Positions 55,540-64,000 of a DNA stretch of 64,000 nucleotides are shown here, piece by piece (within the stretch, counting starts at the first letter, position 1; every line of letters begins with the position of its first letter). The stretch spans positions 36,481,587 to 36,545,586 of the forward strand of contig CAMGYJ010000007.1 in NCBI GenBank assembly GCA_946122785.1. The letters run 5' to 3'. The position numbers and the translations under genes are program-made. The stretch comes from Linum tenue. Taxonomy: Eukaryota; Streptophyta; Magnoliopsida; Malpighiales; Linaceae. The notes under the pieces were generated by a model. It ran no database searches and was not told the origin of the DNA. It saw only the letters and a program-made list of their open reading frames with translations.

Positions 55540-55862
55540 ATTGACTAGTCGATTTGCTTTCTTTCCCTTTTCTGTTCAGATGAGTCAGTACTTGGAGCCT
55601 AGTTCACTTTCTGAATCTTAAGATTTGAGGGACCCAAGTACAGATTTTCATTATCATATTGACACTTGTGATTTTGTGTGAATCGTATGGCACTTAGTAC
55701 TTATGCATGAGTAGATTGTTAGTGATTGAGATTGTTGTAATGATGACTAAGAATTACAGTAGAATTGTGTACGGGTTCAGTTCTCCATCGGTTTGTCAAC
55801 CAAATTGGGATATGAATTGAGTACTCACCACTTACAAATCCTTATGCATCTAGTTCAGAGAA

Positions 55863-58452
55863 TGACTTGTTCCTACCTACACAATTTAATCCCGACTAAA
55901 GCCCAAGTGCTAACTCTAGTAGGGTGTAGTATAGGGAAAGCATTTTAAATGACAACACGGGGGTCCAAGTACTCCTACTTCAATTGTTTAAATTGTTATC
56001 TAGATAATAGTTTGGATTTAAAGCTAAGGAACTACAGTTGAAAGCAAGCAAAGAAAGTAAATTGAGGTGGTTTCAATGTGAGAAGGCCTCACCCCGGTTA
56101 TTTCTCCCCCAGCCTCGTGTCAAGGTTTACCGAATGGAATGTTAGTGTAGAAAGGTGTGTTCATAAACCGTGAGGAGGTTTCAACTAGTGGAGAAACTCC
56201 ACTCTCTTAGACTATTAATCAAGGAATGTGGAAATAAGCTAGGCAGCTAGCTCTCTTGACTAATCGACTAAGGGTTGCTAAGACCACTCCGTAGGAAACT
56301 AATCCGTAATAGTGAAAAGTAACCAATCAAGGTAGGTTCATGGCACTAATTTGATATTTGAGGCTTGCCCTCAATTTCCCTAGAATGGGTTACCCAATTG
56401 GTCAAAAAATCTAGCTTCTTAAGACCCAAATGGGGATTTCCTCCACCTAGGTCAATTTGACCTAACTTTGAGATATGAAGAACAACACTCAAGAATTATG
56501 AAAACCTCAAACATTGTATTAAACAGAAAACCACACACATATCATTCAATTCATACAACTTATCAAATTTCTTGGCTAGAGCTCACAACACCCAAGTGAA
56601 GTGGAGAACTACTTCGTGACTAAGAAGAGGATTACAACAAAGGAGAGAAAAACCATGGTAAGCTGTAGTGGTGGGCATCCGGTTCAGGTTCAACATTCCA
56701 AATTGAACTGAACCGAGACGGAACCGACCAAAACTGAAATTTTGCTTATTCTGTTCGGAAATCGAAACCCAATTACGCTTAGTTCGGAATAAATGCTCTT
56801 CTGACTGAACCCGAAATTCTGAATTCGAACCGACAATATCGAAAATTAATAAAAAGTCTGCCCCCAGTCCCCACCTATTCCTCTAAGGGCCTAAGCCCAA
56901 CTAACCCACTATACCAAGCCCAACACTTCCTCTGCCCTCACTAAGCCCGAACCCTTCTCTACTCCCCAACAACACCCAAATCCAATTCCATTCCCTCCCT
57001 TCCCTAACCCTAATCTGCTGTGTCTGCGACTCTCACTTCCCCTGTCGTCTCTGTCGATGAACGAGCATAGCAGAGGCACGCACAGTCGGCAGCCAGCAAT
57101 CCCTTGCGGTCGCGGAGGCTCGACACCCTCCGCCCTCCCCCACATCTATCACTCCATCTATCATCGCCTGGATCTTTACCGGCATCAGATCTAGTGGCGG
57201 CCTGAACGGAGGAAGGACCACCGCCGTCGTGAGCATCCCGCCTCTCTACCGTCGCTACATTGAGCTCTACGTCGACTGATTTTGAAGGTCGACAGCCACA
57301 GCCCGCATGCAAGCAGCGAGGGCCGAGGATTGGAACGGCCGCGGTGGGAGAGGGAGACCGACGAGTGGAAGGAGGTCAGCGGAGACGGTGGTAGTTGATA
57401 CCGAGTTCGGTGGCTGAGAGAGTTGGGCGACGAAGGTGGTAGATGATTCTGAGCTCGGCCTCAGCGGCGGAGGGAATTGGGTGGCGACGAGGAAAGTGTG
57501 ACCAGATATGGAGGGGGGAAAGCGGAAGGGGTGGGTGGGAGAGGGAGAGAGGGATAGAGAGAGAGTGGAAGGGGAAAATGAGAGAGATGGAGAGATGTGG
57601 TGGGTGGGACTTGGGAGGAGGGATTTCTCCAATTCTCCACACAGTCCGCCACGTTAAATCATTGTTCGGGGTTGGTCTTAAAACCAAACCGAGCCGGAAT
57701 ATATTTCGGTTTGGACAAACCAAACCGAAATATTTTTCGGTTCGAATTCGGTGGGAGCATTGATAATTTCGGAAAATCGGCATATACTAGTTCGATTCGG
57801 TTTGAACCGAACCGACCAAATGCCCACCCCTAGTAAGTTGCTTATCTTTAACCCTAGTTGCTTGGATTGCCTCCTTTGAGGAGATATCTACACTCTTCAA
57901 GCATTGGGTAGGTCAAGAACTCATTCTTCCTCCTTTGGTTCGTGACTTTCTCTCTAGCTCAAGAAGAGGAAGCCAATCTAACTATAAAAAATCCTCTCCT
58001 TTGGTTTCAGCTCCCTCCTGCTTTAATACTTCAGTCGGGCGATTGTCAGGTCAAATGTCACGGGCGTGATCTTGGAGGCTTACCCATGATCTCAAGCAAA
58101 AACACGTCATTTCATTAGGAGACTTCACGACCGGGGCAGAATTGTCACGGTCTGGTGCTCGTGATCTTTGACTTGCCCGCTAGGCGTGCAAAAGCTCCTG
58201 AATCCCGTTGATCTTCACGGTCTCCCGGCCGTGATAAAGGTCCTCTAGCCATTACTTATGCCTTTTTGACCATTTCGCTTCTTTTTCGCCCTCTTTCGTT
58301 TGACTTTCGCTCCCGAGATCACTCCACCTACTAAGACTTAAAACATGCTAAAAACATGTACAACCTAGTGTAAAATTGAACTTCATGCGATGTAAATGCT
58401 TCAAACATCACAAGAATATGGGGTGAAAACATGTGTAATTATGCCCAAATGA
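55863..58452 (-). mobile_element. RE-14: solo LTR with hAT-like insertion
   Basis: GAGAA flanks both sides (55858-55862 and 58453-58457). Without the hAT-like element the LTR is about 1415 bp. On the minus strand it begins TCATTTGGGCATAATT (a changed TG) and ends ACAAGTCA. The U3 module is at about 58336-58378 and degenerate palindromes at about 58045-58250. It is related to the LTRs of RE-6 and RE-12. Confidence 0.85.
56666..57832. mobile_element. hAT-like non-autonomous element
   Basis: The ends TAGTGGTGGGCAT and ATGCCCACCCCTA (reverse of TAGGGGTGGGCAT) are inverted copies typical of hAT, with GGTTCGGTT-like subterminal repeats. GTAAGCTG (56658-56665) and GTAAGTTG (57833-57840) are an 8-bp target duplication with one change. 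The GC-rich interior (57000-57650) gives low-complexity frames on both strands; no transposase is seen. Confidence 0.88.
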
Positions 58453-59411
58453 GAGAATCGCAATGATAGATAGAACATATAGGTAGTCATGTGAGATTTG
58501 AGCTTGCTCGTTTCTTTTTGTGTGATTAGTTCCTTCTTGCCATGATAGGTAGCATTCACGTTGCCATTAATGAGGAAGATGGAGGCATAGGGTTAACCCC
58601 TGGCCAAATTGACTGTCCCGATCATTATATCCCTTAGTCAATCCCTTTGAGCCACGAGTCTTTTCTTTGTGTACGCGAGAGTCACCTTTGTGCTTCTCAA
58701 GGTTCTATAGAGTTGATCTTTACATGATATGTGCTGAATTTAGAAATGAGTGTGGAGGAAGTGCTTAAAAGATGAGCAATGTGTTCTTAAGATTTAAAAA
58801 CATGGCTGTATGTTTAGCTCTCAATGAAATGGAAATAATAAAGAAAAAAGTGTGTGTAAAAGAATGAGAAATGCCACAAAAGGCTTAACGTACTCAAAGT
58901 TTGTTACCTCCTACACTCTTGTGCTTAAAATGTACTAGACCCAACATTAACAGACAACGACTACTTGTCTGACCCGTTGATTGTCATGGCTTGTAGTTTG
59001 ATATAGTGGAACCTTGTGTCATGAATGTTTCCACCACCTTAAAATCTGGTTCCCCGTGTCCTAAACGGTAGCCAATGCATTTTGACCCGGTCAAGTCCTC
59101 CTGAAAAATTAGTGGTGACAAGCATTGTGTGAACTCTAACCCTTCGAGGCTACTGTCATGGTGAAGAGATGCTAGGACTGAGATATTGAGCATGCACATC
59201 TTTCTCGTCAAATTGAACTGGCTCCACTGGTCGAGAGTGAGTGATTCATTTTCACATACTATTTATTCTAGTGAGGACCTAGTTTGCTCGGTCTCCGATT
59301 CTGGTAACATGAACTTTATGCATGGTTAATTATAGTGTGTAAGTTGTCGAGTCATGTCATGTTTTGGTCTAGTAATAGAGGAAAGATTCTTCATCTAATG
59401 ATTTTGTTTCA

Positions 59412-59835
59412 GTCGAATTTCAAGTCTTAGCAAGTAAAGGGAGGCATAGCACAAGTTTTGGGTAAATCAGAGGTCGTTTGGGCACTCAAAAACCACTCAA
59501 AATTGGAGCCGAGGAAGAAACATGGGCAAGAGAAACATGATTGTGCTTATTCCTCCTATGACTGTGCTTTAGGTGCCAAGAAGAAACAAGGGCAGGGCTA
59601 AAACACGACTGAGAAACACGACCGTGTTTTTGCCCCCTACTCCACTATAAGTCCATTTTTTGTGATTTTTGAAAGGGGAGAGCTGGGTTTTGGGTCCCAA
59701 ACACCCAAGGGAAGAACCCTAGGGCGAGAAAGCGATTTTAGGGCGATCGTGGAGCTAAATAGGAGGACTTATTTTCCTTGGAAACTCGAGGAACAAGCCC
59801 AGACATGAAGATTGAAGATCAGGATAGTTATACTG

Positions 59836-59875
<40 letters not shown>

Positions 59876-60522
59876 GGAGTAATTTTCCTTCACTTGGGAA
59901 TGAAGAACCTTAGTTCCATATGTTAGGATCTGTCTTGTATGAACCTTTGGATGTTATACTAATATGTTTTATTCAATTGAGGCATGATTATTACAGTCAA
60001 TTGGATCTTGATCACATTCTCTTGATCTTTTCTTTAATTGAAAGTATTGAATCTATTGTGTAAGATTCAATCGATTCATTACTCTATACTGGGATTCATT
60101 CCAGTAGAGGAGATCTTTGAGTTTTGCTTTAGCAGTTTATTCCGGTGGAGTTTAGTCGCCCGTCCGATACTTTGTCTAAGAGGGTATGGTCGGCTTTATT
60201 CCAAGCTATTTTGGATCTTTCGGAGTTTAATCATTAGTGAAACAACTAAAGAGAATTACAACTTGGACCTAATTGAGAAGTTAGGGAAAATAATAACTAT
60301 GTGAGTTCCCAACCTGTAATCAGTAGTCTATCCTAGTTTAGCTTGTAGAGTAGTTTAGTTATCAAACCTTAATATGATTTGCTAGGTAATGAACTGAACC
60401 TGAGTAATAGTAACTCTAGAAATCTGTGGGTCCATATTTATTACTTGTCCCACTATACTACATTTCATTTCATTTCATTGGATACACTTGGCCTTTGTTA
60501 GAAGTTGTGTTTTAGTGAGTCA
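59412..60522 (+). repeat. RE-11 LTR, 5' truncated
   Basis: It enters in the U3 module (TTTCAAGTCTTAGCAAG) and ends GTTGTGTTTTAGTGAGTCA. Its palindromes are reduced to AACACGACTG-like relics (59510-59635). A long CT repeat lies in the leader. Confidence 0.8.
59839..59873. repeat. (CT)n microsatellite
   Basis: About 17 uninterrupted CT units in the LTR leader, at the position where related LTRs have shorter CT runs. Confidence 0.95.
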
Positions 60523-60629
60523 ATATGCAAACCTTTAGTTGTAACACTAAACAGACCTAATAAGTCATGAAATCAACAAAACCACAACCATCTTCATACG
60601 AATCAGATCATTTAATCCTAAAACATCCA
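60523..60629. other. short unassigned segment between RE-11 and RE-12
   Basis: 107 bp with no recognised content. The last five bases ATCCA would be the left target duplication of RE-12; its partner is outside the window. Confidence 0.5.
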
Positions 60630-62043
60630 TGATTCAGGCCTAATTGCACATGTTTTCCCCCCATTTTGCTTAGATGTTTGTGCCAAATTCGCTCTTTAAA
60701 GGTTAGTTTTACCGTAGGTTCTTCGTATTAGAGTGTATTTCACGATTTAACAAGTGAAACATGCCTCAAAGTTGAAGGATTGGCGAAAAGGATCGAAAAC
60801 CGGGAGAAGAGGTGAAAAAGCGCTAGTTCACGGCTAAGTGAAGGAGTTCACGGTCATGCAAGACCATGAAGAAGGGGAGTTGACTGTGAAGCGCAAGGCG
60901 TCCAGAGCCAATCTAAAGGTTACTAACGCAAGGTGAGTTCACGGTCACTAAGACCGTGAACACAAGAACTTGCCCGTGAACTGACGTGAGCGATGCATAG
61001 CATTTTGGCGCATGTCTTGAATTCGCGGATGCGTTTGATGATTCAAGACCGTGAACTCAGAACGTGAACTCAGCTCTTCTCGGGTTTAAAAGCTGAGATG
61101 CAAGGAGGCGAGGGAGTAGATCTCACTATTGAAACACCTTCTTCACCATTCTAGTGACAGAAACATAACTAAATAGAAGAAGGAGGTTAGGGTTTGGCTT
61201 CAAGTTAGATTTTGGGAAGATTTCCCCAAGGAGATCTCAGCTCAAGGGTCAAGAAGAGATGAGGCACTCCCAAAAGATGGTTTCTAATTTTTCCCCCTCT
61301 ATTCTTCCCACTTCTTCCATGGAGTACTCCTTCTTTCACTTGGGTGTAGTGAAACCCTAACTCTACCATGTAGTTTTCTTGTATGTGGTTTGGATGATTG
61401 ATATTGGGTATTGTTCAATTCAATGTTTGAGGCATTATTCACCATGATTGTGCATACTTGTGCTTAGCAACTTAGGGATTGTGCATGTGTTGTGCTTAGC
61501 ATCCTAGTGATTGTGCATAATTGTGCTTAGCACCCCTAAGTTTGCGCTTTCTAAGCCACCTAAACTAGGTTGAGTTAGGGCGACCCTCAATATTGAATTA
61601 AACAAGTCAATTAATCGTGGTCAAACCGTTCGACCTTAGAGTTGAGTGAGGGAGTAAGTCGATTACCGATTGCCTAAACCGAGAGGGTCGAGTGACACGA
61701 CCTTTCATCCTCACCTCGTTTTAGCAATTGAGACTGTGGTCTCCAACCACCTATGCTTTCCTCTGCGGTTCACGATTAACGTACCCAAGGCAATCGTTCC
61801 AATCCACGTAGCATGGTAGCGTTTAGGGGGAAGCGAAACCCAAGTGACTTTCCCACAAAAGAGTTTCAAACCAAATTACTTTGCTTTCTGTCATTTCAAT
61901 TAGCAAACCTTTCAAACCGAAGTAGGGGTAGACGGACCGGCCCGGGTCGATATATAAATACTTTCCCTATACTGGACCCGATTAGAGTTTAAAAACTTGG
62001 GCTCTAGTTGGGGTTTCATTGTGGTGTAGTTTCGTGCGAGTCA
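60630..62043 (+). repeat. RE-12 5' LTR
   Basis: It starts TGATTCAGGCCTAATTGC and ends TTCGTGCGAGTCA. TTCACGGTC/GACCGTGAAC pairs lie at about 60825-61070 and a TTTAAAAG core near 61085. A stretch near 61440-61540 repeats GTGCTTAGCA three times. Confidence 0.9.
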
Positions 62044-62049
62044 AGTTTT

Positions 62050-62068
62050 TGGCGCCGCTGCTGGGGAT
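62050..62068 (+). other. RE-12 primer binding site, tRNA-Asp type
   Basis: TGGCGCCGCTGCTGGGGAT differs from the RE-1 site at two positions. It lies six bases after the LTR end. Confidence 0.88.
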
Positions 62069-62159
62069 AACGGTCTGTTATTCTGAAAAGTTGGTGGTTG
62101 TTAATCTAGCTTTTAATTTCCAGTTTTGCAAGTGTGTGTTCTTTGTTTGTGCTAGACTT

Positions 62160-63200
62160 GGTGTTTTTCGATTGTGTGTAGGAGGTGCATGAACCGAAGC
62201 AACCCGACACCCTCTCTATCACTTGAAGAGTGCATAAACCTGGCTCTCCGACTCCTAAGAAGCCTCGACTTCCATCGACGAAGTTGATGTGGTAGTCGTG
62301 ACTCTTCGAAGTGGAAGAGAGGCCAAGGACCTACCCCCTAAGAAGAAACAGCTCGCAACAGAGGAGCAACAAGTGGGCGACAACCTCCCCTCGCAGCCAG
62401 AAGCCACAAGTGACAGGGACCTCAACTCTACGACCCCTTAACCGACCTCTCAAGAATAGGATATCACTTGGACCCCTCAACCGGAGCAAGAAAAGAGGAA
62501 AGCGACCCCAACTCTCCCTTACCCATCACGACTTCGCGATGACCGCATGGCGGCAGAGTTCTCCCACTTCATGGAGTTGATGAATCCGTTGCATTTGAAC
62601 ATCCCCTTTCTGGAGGGCGTCACCCATATGCCCAAGTATGCAAAATACCTGAAAGACCTCCTCACCAGCAAGAAGAAGCTCGAGGGGGTGGCTACGGTGA
62701 GCTTGAATGAGGAATGCTCCGCCCTCGTGCAGAAAAACCTGCCCCCAAAACGCAAAGATCCAGGGAGTTTCACTATCCCTTGCTTTATTGGTGACGTATG
62801 CATAGGAAAGTCCTTGGCGGACCTAGGAGCTAGCATTAATGTGATGCCCTATAAGTTGTTTAAAAAGTTAGAACTAGGAGAACTTAGGTCCACCATGATG
62901 CACATTCAGTTAGCAGATAGGTCTGTAGTACGACCCAAAGGTGTTGTGGAGGACTTGCTCATAAAAGTAGGACCTCTCGTGTTTCCTGTGGACTTTGTTA
63001 TCTTGGACATTTCCTCATCTTGGGAAGGCCTTTATTAGCCATCGCCAAGGCCTTGATTGATGTGCATGGAGTTCAGCTGGTGCTTAGGGCAGGATAGGAG
63101 GAGGTCACATTCTCTATTGATGATAGCATGAAGTTGTCTCGTTGCCATGATGATTTTGATTACTGCGAAGAGGTTTTTGACTTCATGGATGCATTCGCGT
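62160..63200 (+). pseudogene. gag relic and aspartic protease (RE-12)
   Basis: An ATG near 62189 starts a short frame (MNRSNPTPSLSLEE) that soon meets stops. The next clear part is the end of gag (HFMELMNPLHLNIPFLEGVTHMPKYAKYLKDLL), then protease with SLADLGASINVMPYKLFKKL and IQLADRSVV. A deletion of roughly 30 bp near 63012 shifts the frame just before the LILGRP segment, and a TAG lies near 63096. Confidence 0.8.
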
Positions 63201-63239
63201 CTGTGGGTGCCCTTTGAGGAGTGTTGTTTGGTAGGAACA

Positions 63240-64000
63240 GACGCCATAGACTCCCAGGAGGATGTTAGCCAATCCCTACAAGAACAAGAAGTGGAGGCAT
63301 TACCCTCAATGCCGAAAATTCCTACCTCTCTAGAGGAACCCCCCGAGTTGGAACTGAAACTGCTACCTCCTTACCTCGAGTACGCCTTTTTGAGGGATGA
63401 TGGGAAGCTTCCAGTCATCATCAACACCAATCTTACATCCGAGCATAAGGTAGAATTGATTGAGGTCTTCAAGCGTCACTAGAGGGCAATAGCTTGGAAG
63501 ATCACAGACATCCGGGGACATAGGCCAACCTTTTGTTCACACAAGATCCACCTGGAGGAGGGGGCCAAACCGGTTTGGCAACCGTTGAGGCGAGTGAATC
63601 CTAATTTGGAAGAAGTTGTGAAAGCAGAAGTGATCAAGCTGCTGGATGTCGGGATTATCTACCCTATATCGGATAGCCAGTGGGTGAGCCCAACCCAGTT
63701 GGCCCCTAAGAAGGGAGGAATGACGGTGGTAGCAAATGAAAAGGAAGAGCTTATACCAACAAGAACAGTGACGGGGTGGAGGGTGTGCATCGACTATCGA
63801 AGATTGAACGAAGCCAATCGAAAGGACCACTTCCCTTTCCCTTTCATTGATCAAATCCTAGACAGACTCGCTGGGCATGGTTACTACTGCTTCTTGGATG
63901 GAATTTCAGGGTACTTCCAGATCCCAATAGCCCCAGAAGATCAAGCCAAGACAACATTCACATGCCCCTTCGGGACCTTTGCTTACCGATGCATCCCGTT
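63240..64000 (+). pseudogene. reverse transcriptase, N-terminal part (RE-12)
   Basis: The linker ELELKLLPPYLEYAFLRDDGKLP leads into RT with WVSPTQLAPKKGGMTVVANE, GWRVCIDYRRLNEANRKDHF and FLDGISGYFQIPIAPEDQAKT. A TAG near 63481 interrupts the linker where RE-2 has a sense codon. The catalytic LDD motif lies beyond the window. Closest relative here is RE-2. Confidence 0.88.

Larger units (their letters stand above)
55540..60522 (+). mobile_element. RE-11: 3' part of an RE-1-like element
   Basis: 55540-55862 and 58453-59411 match the minus strand of the RE-1 3' UTR (shared CTTGGAGCC, TATGCATCTAGTTCAG, ATAGGTAGTCATGTGAG). RE-14 splits it. At about 59411 the 3' UTR joins the middle of an LTR, so the polypurine tract and the first part of the LTR are deleted. 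No coding part remains. Confidence 0.8.
60630..64000 (+). mobile_element. RE-12: Athila-like element, runs off the window
   Basis: It has a complete 5' LTR (1414 bp), a tRNA-Asp-type primer site, a gag that lacks its capsid and zinc knuckle, protease and the first part of RT. It still had RT, unlike RE-1 and RE-6, but stops and shifts make it inactive. Confidence 0.9.

Noticed and set aside
57267..57783. Frames up to 135 codons inside the hAT-like element
   Set aside because: Ser/Pro/Leu-rich low-complexity sequence open on both strands, with no domain and no sign of selection that can be seen.

Overview
This is nuclear DNA from a flowering plant, probably a eudicot with a repeat-rich genome. 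The evidence is plant-type LTR retrotransposons with tRNA-Asp or initiator-Met primer sites, a CACTA element, hAT-like and Harbinger-like elements, and the tail of a plant KH-domain gene. The species cannot be named. There is no intact host gene. Almost everything is mobile DNA, mostly broken. Element names (RE-1 to RE-14) are mine.

Left block (875-23714, mostly minus strand). RE-1 (875-8572) is a gag-protease-only Athila-like element with two similar LTRs. It abuts the last codons of the ORF-1 gene of RE-2 (8573-16071). RE-2 has gag, protease, RT, RNase H and integrase relics, but the start of gag and the end of its 5' LTR have been deleted. RE-2 sits in the spacer of RE-3 (16072-17306 plus 23131-23714). 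RE-3 is also split by RE-4 (17307-23130, target duplication CACTA), a chromovirus with a chromodomain. RE-4 in turn carries RE-5 (20005-21743, target duplication GCGAC) inside its RT.

Middle block (23715-51230). RE-6, a plus-strand Athila-like element, is the host. It holds a diverged LTR (RE-7) in its spacer and RE-8 (minus strand, target duplication TTGAT) in its 3' UTR. RE-9 (28327-42176, target duplication ATTGA) is inserted three bases inside the end of RE-8. RE-9 is a non-coding element with long LTRs. Its 5' LTR holds a Harbinger-like element (29873-31290, duplication TAA) and its 3' LTR a CACTA element (37039-41817). The other LTR of RE-8 holds a solo LTR, RE-10 (47821-49785, duplication TACTC). 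Target duplications fix most of this nesting.

Right block (51231-64000). A chromovirus-like 3' end with a foldback MITE is followed by a KH-domain pseudogene (53560-55110) that contains an LTR-like insertion. Next comes the 3' part of a plus-strand element, RE-11, which holds a solo LTR (RE-14) with a hAT-like element inside it. RE-12 (60630 to the window end) starts with a complete LTR and runs into RT.

Two observations deserve most attention. First, a stem-loop with a roughly 30-37-nt loop recurs between pol and the 3' end of at least five elements, and its stem sequence varies in a compensated way. Second, GC-rich palindrome arrays occur in the LTR, just upstream of the presumed core promoter, and again in the post-pol spacer, with the same motif version in both places of one element. 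Premature stops are mostly TAG at sites where glutamine is expected, which suggests decay of methylated CHG sites.
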